NCBI GenBank assembly: GCA_964349355.1
Contig: CAYGFZ010000060.1
Location: forward strand, 1-7,711
Reading direction: 5' to 3'
Origin: JAUVXE01 sp964349355
GTDB lineage: Bacteria > Actinomycetota > Coriobacteriia > Anaerosomatales > SLCP01
DNA length: 7,711 nt
Made by a program: the position numbers and the translations under genes. Shown here in pieces: positions 1 to 7,318 of this stretch. How positions within the stretch are numbered: position 1 is the first letter of the stretch; each line of letters starts with the position of its first letter. The notes under the pieces were generated by a model that was given only the letters and a program-made list of their open reading frames with translations, was not told where the DNA came from and made no database searches.

Positions 1-282
1 GTCGGACATCTCTTCTATAGGGATAACGGTCCGGTTCTCCAGGTAGAGGCGGGCAAGAAGCACACCGTCCGCCGAGTAGACCCTCGTGGCTTGTGCGACC
101 TGGAACGCGTCGGGAGATTCGTAGTCGGGGAGGTCCTGGAGCCAGGACATCACAACAGCGTAGGCCGTCACGACGCCGGTGACCGCGACGACTAATGTCG
201 CCAGCATCACCACCGCGACGATCCGCAGAACAACGGGGACACCCCGTTTCCTGCGGTGCGCCCGAATGCGTCTACTTGACAT
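1..282 (-). CDS. Class A penicillin-binding protein, N-terminal part (runs off the window edge)
   Basis: Only the first 94 codons are visible; the reading frame is open to the window edge. The product begins with a short basic cytoplasmic segment (residues 1-19, rich in Arg, Lys and His). A single hydrophobic membrane anchor follows at about residues 20-45. Then comes LPDYESPDAFQVAQATRVYS, followed by ADGVLLARLYLENRTVIPIE. This is the stretch that leads into the glycosyltransferase (GT51) domain of bifunctional penicillin-binding proteins. It aligns without gaps to the same place in the complete paralogue at 2836-5595 (DLPD; VVHDRNGEVLAQLFAEQNRT), which is the main support for the call. The family polymerises lipid II outside the membrane and usually also cross-links the peptides. 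Catalytic residues lie beyond the edge, so a monofunctional transglycosylase cannot be excluded. The ATG at 282-280 is preceded by a strong Shine-Dalgarno. The gene is divergent from the U32 gene, with 97 bases between the starts. Confidence 0.8.
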   Translation of the reverse strand, partial: MSSRRIRAHRRKRGVPVVLRIVAVVMLATLVVAVTGVVTAYAVVMSWLQDLPDYESPDAFQVAQATRVYSADGVLLARLYLENRTVIPIEEMSD

Positions 283-291
283 GCCCCTTGG

Positions 292-299
292 TCACCTCC
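292..299 (-). promoter_or_regulatory. Shine-Dalgarno of the N-terminal penicillin-binding protein gene
   Basis: On the minus strand GGAGGTGA lies 9 bases before the ATG at 282-280. It is close to a perfect anti-16S match and fixes this start codon. Confidence 0.75.
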
Positions 300-379
300 A
301 CGCTTCCTATTGTGCCACCTTGCGATAGTACCGTGCCAGGTCGCCTCAGCTTGTTGCCGAATCGATAGACGGGGAGACC

Positions 380-2806
380 ATGCAAAGCGTTCACGGAACC
401 CATACTCCAGAGCTTCTGGCGCCGGCCGGTGGACCGGACGCACTGCGCGCAGCAGTGAACAACGGTGCAGACGCGGTCTATCTCGGCATGGGCGAACTCA
501 ACGCGCGTCGGGGAGCCGAGAACTTCACTGCCGAGACACTGGCCGAGGCGACACGCTATGCGCACATTCGTGGCGTTCGCGTCTACCTCACTGCCAACGT
601 GATCATCCGGCCCGACGAGATGGAAGAGGCTCTCGGACTCGTCGATACCGCATGGGTCGCGGGAGTCGATGCCGTCATCTTACAGGACCTCGGCCTTGCG
701 CGAGCGGTGAGGGCGACGATGCCACACGTTCGGATTCACGCGTCGACGCAGCTGAACGCCCATAACACCGACACCGTCCGGGAGCTCGCTGCACTTGGCT
801 TCTATCGCGTCACGCTCGCCCGGGAACTGTCGGTCCAGCAGATCACCGACATCTGCGGTGCGGTCGATGTCGAGGTCGAGTCGTTCGTGCATGGCGCAAT
901 CTGTCTTAGCTACTCGGGACAGTGCCTGCTCTCCTCAGTCGTGGGCGGGCGCTCGGCGAATCGCGGAGCGTGCGCCCAGCCGTGTCGTCTTCCCTACGAG
1001 CTGCTCGACGAGACCGGACGTGAGCTCCGGAGCCCCGGTCGATACCTCATGAGTCCGAAGGACCTCGCGGGCATCACGCATCTGCCACGATTGATCGAAG
1101 CCGGCGTGTCCGCACTCAAGATCGAGGGTCGGATGAAGAGCCCGGAGTATGTGGCTGTCGTGACCGGCATCTACCGGGCGGCTCTCGACCGGGCGATCGC
1201 GGACCCTGAGTCCTTCTCGGTCTCCGATGCCGAGCTCGACATGCTTGCCGAGGTGTTCAGCCGGGGATTCACCGCCGGTTATCTCGACGGGACCAGTGAC
1301 GATTCGATCATGTCGTTCAACAGGCCCAACAATCGGGGAGTCGCGGTCGCCAGGGTGGCGGAGCGGGGGGAGGAAGGGGCTCTTCTTGCGCTCGACCGCG
1401 CGGTGGAGCTCGGTGACACTCTTGAGTTCTGGACGGCCCGGGGCCGCTTTGCCCAGAAGGTGACAGCGCTCTCGGTCGACGGGCGAGCGGTGACGGTCGC
1501 TCCGGCTGGCGCACACACACGTATCCGGGCCGAGCGGCCGGTGAGGGACGGGGATCGTGTCTTCCGTGTCGTGAGCGCGGCTCTCGAGGCGGCGGCGCGC
1601 AGGACGTTCGTGGGCGATGACGGAGGCCGAGTCATCCCTGCACGTATCGGCGCGAAGATCATCGTGGGCGAGCCCTTGGAGGTGCGCATCGAGGCCGCGG
1701 GAAAGGTGGCGAGCGCGAAGGGCCCCGTCGTCGAACCCGCCCGAACCAAGGCCCTGACGGCCGCCGAGGTCATCGAGCACGTCGGGCGACTCGGGTCGAC
1801 AGCGCTTCGTCCCGAGGGGTACGACATCGATCTCGATCCGGAAGCCGGTGCAGGGTTCTCGGTTCTCCACCGCATCCGTCGGGAGGCGGTCGAAGCTCTC
1901 GAAGCATCCATCCTAAAGCCGTATACCGCTCGAGAAAGCGTGACACCCTCCACTCCAGAGCCGCGTCGTGTATCGCGCCGCAAACGTCGCGCCGAGCGGG
2001 ACATGCCGGACCTGGTGGTCTGGACGACCCGGCCCAAAGTGGCCGCAGCCTGTCTGTTGGCGGGGGCCCATCGTGCGATCGTCCCGGCGTGGGCCTTCGG
2101 CGAGGAGGAGGCGTCCGCAGATCTGACGATCGAGTTGCCCCGCATCGCGCGGGACGCACAGGTCACCTGCGCTCTTGAGACGATTGCACCACGCGGGCGG
2201 GACGCCGTCGTCGGCAATCTCGGGATGATACGGGAGGTCGGGCAGATCGCAGGGGAGACCTGGGCCCACTGGGGATTGAACGCCGCGAATCCGTTGTCCG
2301 TGGAGGCGCTTGCAGAGATGGGCGCAGACGGTGTGTGGCTCTCGCCCGAGATATCCGGCCGGGATATCAGCCGCATCGCTGACGAGGTCACGGCCCCGGT
2401 GGGGGTTGCGGTTCTCGGCCGCCAGGAGGTCATGGTGACCGAGCACTGCCTCATGGCTTCCGGTGTGTCTTGTTCGAAGAAGTGCGGCACGTGCCCTCAT
2501 CGTGAGCGCTGGTACGCACTGAAAGATCGTAAAGGGTACGGATTCCCGGTCATTAGTGACGCGGCGGGCCGATCACACGTGTTCAACGCCGTACCGCTCG
2601 ATTTGACACGGGCGCTGCCGGAGATCGTAGCGGCTGGTGTGGCTGCGGTGCGCTACGACATCACGGTCGAGCATCACCAAGAGGCCCAGCACCTGACCCG
2701 GAGGCTCCGGGAGGCGCTCCAGGCCGCGGTCAGCGGCCGAGACGCAGACGATGACATGCTCATCAAGGAGGGAACAGCAGGGCACTTCTTCAGGGGGGTC
2801 CGGTAG
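380..2806 (+). CDS. U32 family protein with DUF3656-like region (RlhA/TrhP-type RNA hydroxylation protein family)
   Basis: 808 residues. The N-terminal U32 domain starts almost at once (PELLAPAGGPDALRAAVNNG, residues 10-29). It carries the complete U32 signature at residues 167-185 (ESFVHGAIC, then YSGQCLLS). Cysteines C175, C182, C198 and C202 match in spacing the iron-sulfur ligands known in U32 relatives such as UbiU/UbiV. KIEGRMKSPEYVA (247-259) is also typical. Residues about 390-510 resemble DUF3656, ending in a HRIRREAVEAL stretch. A C-terminal segment has a second cysteine cluster (C690, C698, C702, C705) followed by HRERWYALKDRKG. Characterised relatives are E. coli RlhA (23S rRNA C2501 hydroxylation) and TrhP (tRNA U34 hydroxylation); the historical name 'collagenase-like peptidase' is probably misleading. 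The exact RNA target cannot be read from sequence. The ATG at 380 is chosen because homology starts right after it; GGGGAG sits only 3 bases upstream, rather close. The length is greater than RlhA's (~650) but fits the large DUF3656-containing forms. Confidence 0.88.
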   Translation: MQSVHGTHTPELLAPAGGPDALRAAVNNGADAVYLGMGELNARRGAENFTAETLAEATRYAHIRGVRVYLTANVIIRPDEMEEALGLVDTAWVAGVDAVILQDLGLARAVRATMPHVRIHASTQLNAHNTDTVRELAALGFYRVTLARELSVQQITDICGAVDVEVESFVHGAICLSYSGQCLLSSVVGGRSANRGACAQPCRLPYELLDETGRELRSPGRYLMSPKDLAGITHLPRLIEAGVSALKIEGRMKSPEYVAVVTGIYRAALDRAIADPESFSVSDAELDMLAEVFSRGFTAGYLDGTSDDSIMSFNRPNNRGVAVARVAERGEEGALLALDRAVELGDTLEFWTARGRFAQKVTALSVDGRAVTVAPAGAHTRIRAERPVRDGDRVFRVVSAALEAAARRTFVGDDGGRVIPARIGAKIIVGEPLEVRIEAAGKVASAKGPVVEPARTKALTAAEVIEHVGRLGSTALRPEGYDIDLDPEAGAGFSVLHRIRREAVEALEASILKPYTARESVTPSTPEPRRVSRRKRRAERDMPDLVVWTTRPKVAAACLLAGAHRAIVPAWAFGEEEASADLTIELPRIARDAQVTCALETIAPRGRDAVVGNLGMIREVGQIAGETWAHWGLNAANPLSVEALAEMGADGVWLSPEISGRDISRIADEVTAPVGVAVLGRQEVMVTEHCLMASGVSCSKKCGTCPHRERWYALKDRKGYGFPVISDAAGRSHVFNAVPLDLTRALPEIVAAGVAAVRYDITVEHHQEAQHLTRRLREALQAAVSGRDADDDMLIKEGTAGHFFRGVR

Positions 2807-2811
2807 TGAGC

Positions 2812-2834
2812 GGGGTCGGAGCGTTTCGAACCCC
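2812..2834. terminator. Possible bidirectional terminator hairpin between convergent genes
   Basis: GGGGTCG (2812-2818) pairs with CG-A-ACCCC (2827-2834), giving seven pairs with one bulged A (2829) and an 8-base loop. It occupies most of the 29-base gap between the stop codons of the convergent U32 and penicillin-binding protein genes, the expected place for a shared terminator. There is no clear T-run on either side, so termination is an inference from position and stem. Confidence 0.4.
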
Positions 2835-2835
2835 T

Positions 2836-5595
2836 CTATCGGACAGTGATCTGCTTGCTTACAGAAGAAGTCTGGTCGCTGGAGTCGGTGATCCACAGGA
2901 CCACGTCGTAGATCCCGGGATCGAGGTAGGAGTGGGTGACTTTCTTGCCCTCGGCCTCTGTGCCGTCCCCGAACTCCCAGATGTACAGGACTATCTTGCC
3001 TACGCTCTTGGATGCGGACGCATCGAAAGTCACCTCCTGCCCCAGTATCGGCTCGCTGACTGATATCGTGAATGACGCAGTAGGCGGCGCCGCGACCCGG
3101 GTGCCGCTCGAGACGACCAGGGTGATAGTGGATCCGACCTCGATCTCGGTTCCCGCAGCCGGATCTTGTTTGCCTACGATCCCTGCCGGCACGCCCCGCA
3201 GTTCTTCCTCGGTCACCTGTATCTCGAGTCCGAGTTCGGTGAGCTGGGCGATCGCCCGTTCCTTCGGTGTCCCGATGAGGTCGGGCACGGCTACCGTCTC
3301 GGGACCGGTGTGTATCGAGCACGAGTCGGGGGTACGGCCCGCGATGAAGATGGACTGTCCTGTGTCCGTGCACCACTCCGTGGGTGTCTCACCGGATTCG
3401 CGGCATATCGGGGCACTCTCCAGGCCACCGGGGCGTTCGAACTCGGAGGCGGACTGGCCTTCCAGTGCGCTCTTCATGAACGAGGCCCAGATCTCTGCGG
3501 GGAACGAACCGCCGGTGACCTGGCGTCCGTGGACGTCCCTCATCTCCTTCTGTTCCTCGGCATAGCCGACCCACACCGCGGTCACGAGTTCGGGCGTGTA
3601 GCCGACGAACCATGCATCACGGTAGGCCTGGGTCGTTCCGGTCTTTCCGGCGGCTGGTCTGCCGATCTCTGCCGCACTGCCCGTGCCGCGGGATATGACG
3701 CCTCGCAGGATGTCGGTGGTGATGTAGGCGATCGCGGGGTCTATCGCCTCGGTCAAGGCAGGGGTCGTTTCTGTCAGGACTTCGCCGTCGATACCAGTAA
3801 CGGACGCGATCGAGAACGGCTTCGCGTGAGTGCCCCCGGCTGCGAGAGTGCCGTATGCGGATGCCATCTCGAGCGGGGAGACACCCTCGGCATGTCCGCC
3901 GAGCGCGATAGCGGGGACGGGAGTGATCTCGCTCTCGATCCCCATTGCATGTGCTGTCTCCACCACCTTCTCTGCGCCCACATCGAGTATCAACTTGGCG
4001 AACACGGAGTTGATGGACTTCTCCATCGCCTCACGGAGCCGCATCGGTGTCGTTCGCCCAGACGCGCCGGTCACACTCCAGGTCTGTCCGTTGGCGAGGC
4101 GGAACTCCCCGGGACCGGCCGCAAAGGTGCTCTCGGTGTGCGCCGCGCCTTCGAGTGCGGCTGCGAGCACGAATGGCTTGAACGCAGAGCCGGGCTGTCG
4201 TCGGCCCTGGGTGGCGACGTTGAACTGCTGGACGGAGAAGTCCCGTCCGCCGACCATCGCGAGGATCTCTCCGGTGCGTGGATCGATTGCGACCAGCGCT
4301 GCCGAGGGATCGTCCTCGCGATCGAGTGCGGCAGCCACCGCCTGTTCGGCGGCCCGCTGCATGCGCAGGTCCAGAGTTGTCGTGACGCTGATCCCGCCCC
4401 GGAAGACCGCCTCAGCGCCGAACTCATCGATGAGCTGTGACTTCACATACTCCATGAAGTACGGTGCGGCGGTGTCGGCGCGCCCGAGGCCCGCCAGTAC
4501 CGGTTCGGATGTCGATGCTGCGCTCCGTTCGGCCTCGGTGATCATCCCTTGATCGGCCATCTGACGGAGAACTGTCGCGCGTCGGCCGAGAGCAGCTTCC
4601 GGGTCCAGGTATGGGGAGTAGCGGCCTGGCGACTTGATGACTCCCGCGATCATCGCGCTCTCGGCGATATCGAGATCGGTCACACTCTTGCCGAAGTAGG
4701 CCTGGGCGGCCGATTCGACACCATACGCTCCGTGACCGAAGTAAATGGTGTTGAGGTAGAGCTCGAGGATCTTGTCCTTGCTGAAATCCTGTTCGATCCT
4801 GTAGGCAAGTATCGCCTCGGAGAGTTTACGTTTGAGCGTCCGTTCGGGTGTCACGAACGCGTTCTTCACATACTGCTGGGTGATGGTCGAGCCGCCCTGC
4901 GCGGTCGAACGTGTGCGTATGTCGACCCATAACGCTCTTGCGATGCCGATCGGGTCGATGCCCTTGTGCGCGTAGTAGCGGTTGTCCTCGGTGGCGATGA
5001 CTGCCTGGCGCAGGGCCTGTGGGATCTCGCTTAGCGCCCGATCGGTGCGGTTCTGTTCTGCGAAGAGTTGTGCGAGTACCTCACCGTTGCGATCGTGGAC
5101 GACCGAGGTCTGGTCCCGCCCTCTTGCCTTGCCTTCCGGGTCAGGAAGGTCTCGGGCGATGCTTGCGTATACGGCTCCACCGGCGATGGCGAGCGCGAGA
5201 ATGGTGAGGATCGAGGCTATGCCGAGGAACTTGAGTGCCTTCCTGCGACGCGAGTGTTGCCCGGAGGCAGGACGGCTACCGCGCGGGCGGTTGTTCTTGC
5301 GTGTATTCTGCGCGGGGCGACGAGCGCGAGAAGGGCCCGTGCGAGGGTTGCGACCCGTGCGTACCTCGGCAGAGCTCGACTTGGCTCGACGGGAATCCTG
5401 CTTCGGTCGGTCTTTGCGGGCGGCCGACTGCTGGGCGCGCCCATCAGTCCCCTGTCCGCTCTTGCGAGAGCGCGTCGGTTGATCAGCATCGCTCGAGCCC
5501 GAGCGACCACTCCTCTTGCGGGGACGGGGCTTGGGTCGATCATCGCTGTGGGCGCGGGAGCGCCTTCGTGGGTCTCGGTTCGATTCGTTCATCAT
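2836..5595 (-). CDS. Class A penicillin-binding protein (transglycosylase/transpeptidase) with C-terminal PASTA and PKD domains
   Basis: 919 residues. Residues 1-119 form a basic, low-complexity cytoplasmic tail rich in Arg, Lys, Ser and Pro; about 121-145 is the membrane anchor. The GT51 glycosyltransferase domain shows EDNRYYAHKGID (catalytic E203), GGSTITQQ (234-241) and RKLSEAILAYRIE (E260). The transpeptidase domain has all three motifs: SAFK (S470, K473), SIN (527-529) and KTGT (from 651). A segment with three cysteines (C731, C742, C759) follows, as in many class A enzymes. A PASTA domain (about 767-831) and a PKD domain (about 835-919, with YIWEFGDGTE) complete the protein. It should polymerise and cross-link peptidoglycan on the outer membrane face; PASTA domains in this family are linked to peptidoglycan or beta-lactam binding. 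The frame is open to an ATG at 5784, but that would overlap tyrS and add residues with no domain. The tandem ATGs at 5595/5592 are the only other early starts, though neither has a good Shine-Dalgarno. It is paralogous to the gene at 1-282. Confidence 0.93.
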   Translation of the reverse strand: MMNESNRDPRRRSRAHSDDRPKPRPRKRSGRSGSSDADQPTRSRKSGQGTDGRAQQSAARKDRPKQDSRRAKSSSAEVRTGRNPRTGPSRARRPAQNTRKNNRPRGSRPASGQHSRRRKALKFLGIASILTILALAIAGGAVYASIARDLPDPEGKARGRDQTSVVHDRNGEVLAQLFAEQNRTDRALSEIPQALRQAVIATEDNRYYAHKGIDPIGIARALWVDIRTRSTAQGGSTITQQYVKNAFVTPERTLKRKLSEAILAYRIEQDFSKDKILELYLNTIYFGHGAYGVESAAQAYFGKSVTDLDIAESAMIAGVIKSPGRYSPYLDPEAALGRRATVLRQMADQGMITEAERSAASTSEPVLAGLGRADTAAPYFMEYVKSQLIDEFGAEAVFRGGISVTTTLDLRMQRAAEQAVAAALDREDDPSAALVAIDPRTGEILAMVGGRDFSVQQFNVATQGRRQPGSAFKPFVLAAALEGAAHTESTFAAGPGEFRLANGQTWSVTGASGRTTPMRLREAMEKSINSVFAKLILDVGAEKVVETAHAMGIESEITPVPAIALGGHAEGVSPLEMASAYGTLAAGGTHAKPFSIASVTGIDGEVLTETTPALTEAIDPAIAYITTDILRGVISRGTGSAAEIGRPAAGKTGTTQAYRDAWFVGYTPELVTAVWVGYAEEQKEMRDVHGRQVTGGSFPAEIWASFMKSALEGQSASEFERPGGLESAPICRESGETPTEWCTDTGQSIFIAGRTPDSCSIHTGPETVAVPDLIGTPKERAIAQLTELGLEIQVTEEELRGVPAGIVGKQDPAAGTEIEVGSTITLVVSSGTRVAAPPTASFTISVSEPILGQEVTFDASASKSVGKIVLYIWEFGDGTEAEGKKVTHSYLDPGIYDVVLWITDSSDQTSSVSKQITVR

Positions 5596-5798
5596 GCCTG
5601 TTCGCCGTGGCCGTTCACGCGAGGATCCGGTCCCGATCGAGCGGGTCGCGCACCGACCGTATGGGGGTTCGTATCGTGCTAGAGTATGACACGCGAACGC
5701 CGTACGGCTAGTACGCGGTAGCCGAACTGTCATTCGCCGGGGAGCGAAGCGGCGTCGAAATGATCGACCGATTCCCGTACTCAAGGAGTGGTGAATAC
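5596..5798. promoter_or_regulatory. Divergent intergenic region between the penicillin-binding protein gene and tyrS
   Basis: About 200 bases that must carry promoters for both divergent genes, although I see no -35/-10 pair good enough to name on either strand. Two overlapping inverted repeats compete for the same bases: CGTAC (5701-5705) with GTACG (5711-5715), and CGGCTA (5705-5710) with TAGCCG (5719-5724). A third, CGCCG (5735-5739) with CGGCG (5750-5754), lies closer to tyrS. I looked for a T-box antiterminator (the TGGNACCGCG type), because tyrS genes can be under T-box control, and found none. Confidence 0.4.
5783..5788 (+). promoter_or_regulatory. Shine-Dalgarno deciding the tyrS start
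   Basis: AAGGAG (continuing TGGTGA) lies 10 bases before the GTG at 5799. The in-frame ATG at 5760 has only GGGGAG at 5739-5744, about 15 bases away, which is too far. This favours GTG at 5799 as the start. Confidence 0.6.
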
Positions 5799-7007
5799 GT
5801 GCTCTCGACCGATGAGCAGCTTCATGTCCTGCGAAGCGGCATGGCGGATATCGTGCCGCTCGATGCGCTGCGTACGAAGATCGCGAGTGGCCGGTCGCTC
5901 GTGGTGAAACTCGGCGTTGACCCGACAGCTCCGGACCTACATCTCGGTCACGCCGTTCCCCTTCGTAAGTTGCGCCAGTTCCAAGATCTCGGCCACCAGG
6001 TCGTCCTGATAATCGGTGACTTCACCGCTCTGATCGGGGACCCGTCCGGGCGCAACTCTACACGTCCGCCACTCACACCTGCAGATGTCGAGGCGAACGC
6101 CGCTACCTATATAGAGCAGGCTTTCCGCATCCTCGACCCGGACCGGACCACACTGCGGCGAAACTCCGAGTGGCTGACTCCCCTGGGCTTCGCCGATCTG
6201 CTCCGGCTTACCGGTCGGTTCACCGTCGCACGGGTCCTTGAGCGCGACGACTTCCAGAAGAGGTATCGCGAGGGAGTGGGCATCTCTCTGCATGAGTTCC
6301 TCTATCCGGTGGCGCAGGCGTACGACTCGGTCGCCATCAAGGCCGATGTCGAGCTCGGCGGGACGGACCAGCTTTTCAACCTGCTTGCTGGCAGAGAACT
6401 CATGGAGAAAGAGGGGATGGAACCGCAGGTCTGCCTGACGCTCCCTCTCCTCGAGGGCACTGACGGTGTCCAGAAGATGAGTAAGTCCTACGGCAACTAC
6501 ATCGGTCTGACCGATGAGCCCGCCGAGATGTTCGGCAAGGTGATGTCGATCCCTGACTCCATCATGGTCAAGTACTACCGGCTGTGTACCGCGCTCCCTG
6601 TCGACGAGGTCGATTCGATCGAGCGCGGACTCGCCGACGGTTCGCTCCACCCCAATGAGGCGAAACGTACTCTTGGCCGACTGATCGTCGCTATCTACCA
6701 CGGAGAGGGAGAAGCGGGTGAGGCGGAGGCGTCGTTCGACCGGTTGTTCAAGCAGCGTGAGATTCCTAAGGACATCCCCGAGTTCGAGGTTGACCTGACA
6801 GGTGAGGTCTTTTTGCCGACTCTCCTCAAAGACGCCGGATTACTCACCTCGAGCGGAGAGGCGAGGCGGATGATCGCCGGCGGCGGAGTACGCATTGATG
6901 GGGTACAGGTAGACGAGAGCTTCCTGACCTTGGAGGGGTCGCAGTTGGCGGGCTCGGTCCTGCAGGTCGGCAAACGGAAGTTCTTGCGTATCACGCCTCT
7001 CGCCTGA
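5799..7007 (+). CDS. tyrS: Tyrosyl-tRNA synthetase
   Basis: 402 residues from the GTG at 5799; the ATG at 5760 would add 13 residues. It charges tRNA-Tyr with tyrosine using ATP in the cytoplasm. The class I HIGH-type motif is HLGH (residues 48-51) after KLGVDPTAPD, and the second signature is KMSKS (226-230). Between them lie IGDFTALIGDPSGR (72-85), YPVAQAYDS and GGTDQLFN of the catalytic Rossmann fold. The C-terminal S4-type RNA-binding domain spans about 340-399 (SSGEARRMIAGGGVRIDG). The start VLSTDEQLHVLRSGMADIVP, the short spacing to HLGH and the compact length resemble the second bacterial TyrRS subfamily (the Thermus/Haemophilus-like group, as opposed to the E. coli/Bacillus TyrS type). 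That subgrouping is from memory of the family and less certain than the function. No truncation or missing motif is seen. The gene lies directly upstream of an rRNA operon but is separated from it by a terminator. Confidence 0.96.
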   Translation: MLSTDEQLHVLRSGMADIVPLDALRTKIASGRSLVVKLGVDPTAPDLHLGHAVPLRKLRQFQDLGHQVVLIIGDFTALIGDPSGRNSTRPPLTPADVEANAATYIEQAFRILDPDRTTLRRNSEWLTPLGFADLLRLTGRFTVARVLERDDFQKRYREGVGISLHEFLYPVAQAYDSVAIKADVELGGTDQLFNLLAGRELMEKEGMEPQVCLTLPLLEGTDGVQKMSKSYGNYIGLTDEPAEMFGKVMSIPDSIMVKYYRLCTALPVDEVDSIERGLADGSLHPNEAKRTLGRLIVAIYHGEGEAGEAEASFDRLFKQREIPKDIPEFEVDLTGEVFLPTLLKDAGLLTSSGEARRMIAGGGVRIDGVQVDESFLTLEGSQLAGSVLQVGKRKFLRITPLA

Positions 7008-7223
7008 GCAGCGGTTAGACCGGCAGGGACAGAGGGCGTATACAGAGTCCACGTGTTCTTGGACGTGGGGATTGCACCGTGGACGTCGAGGTGGTAGCCT
7101 TGGCGAGCCGCACTCTTCGGTAAGGTTCCGATACGAGACGCAGGTTGATAATGACCAACTGCCAGAGGTCGTTCGCATAGTAGGGTTGCCGATCGCATAT
7201 CGCGACGGAGCCCGTCGTGACGG
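7008..7223 (+). other. tyrS 3' region, non-coding, with several inverted repeats
   Basis: No convincing protein gene. CCACGT (7049-7054) can pair with ACGTGG (7063-7068). The overlapping GTCCACG (7047-7053) can instead pair with CGTGGAC (7078-7084), so the two folds exclude each other. A strong hairpin closes the region: TCGCGACGG (7200-7208) with CCGTCGTGA (7212-7220), nine pairs including one G-U, loop AGC. GATAAT (7147-7152) resembles a -10 box but has no good -35. The stretch may simply be the tyrS 3' untranslated region. A short RNA ending at the terminator at 7254 is possible but unproven. No tRNA, SRP RNA, tmRNA or RNase P signature is visible. Confidence 0.4.
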
Positions 7224-7254
7224 ACGCCTTCAGGGAAGCCGGAAGGCGTTTTTT
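7224..7254 (+). terminator. Rho-independent terminator after tyrS
   Basis: ACGCCTTC (7224-7231) pairs perfectly with GAAGGCGT (7242-7249) around a 10-base loop, and a run of six T residues (7249-7254) follows directly. It ends transcription coming from tyrS and insulates the rRNA promoter 65 bases downstream. A second strong hairpin (7200-7220) sits just before it. Confidence 0.92.
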
Positions 7255-7318
7255 ATGCCCTCAAGACGGGCGTAGGACCGGGCCTGGCAAGCAGATCGAA
7301 GAAACCTTGAAGAAGTTG

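Noticed and set aside
935..2500. Long open frames on the minus strand inside the U32 gene (up to ~400 codons)
   Set aside because: They are antisense to a strongly supported gene, their translations are rich in Arg, Ser and Pro with no recognisable motif, and such open frames are expected from GC-rich codon bias.
3166..4440. A 424-codon plus-strand open frame opposite the penicillin-binding protein gene
   Set aside because: It lies wholly antisense to a gene with intact catalytic motifs, is low in complexity (Gly, Arg, Cys, Leu rich), has no domain and no ribosome site; it is a compositional shadow.
5596..5784. N-terminal extension of the penicillin-binding protein to an ATG at 5784
   Set aside because: It would overlap the tyrS region, adds 63 residues with no family resemblance, and would leave almost no room for divergent promoters.
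5596..5798. T-box riboswitch upstream of tyrS
   Set aside because: Neither the antiterminator consensus TGGNACCGCG nor a terminator hairpin with a T-run is present before tyrS.
7085..7145. tRNA-like stretch (GGTGGTAG and GGTTCCGAT)
   Set aside because: The T-arm lacks the required purine after TTC and the closing G-C pair, and no acceptor stem can be formed.
7072..7275. Short plus-strand open frame (67 codons) downstream of tyrS
   Set aside because: It starts with TTG without a ribosome site and reads straight through the rho-independent terminator at 7224-7254.
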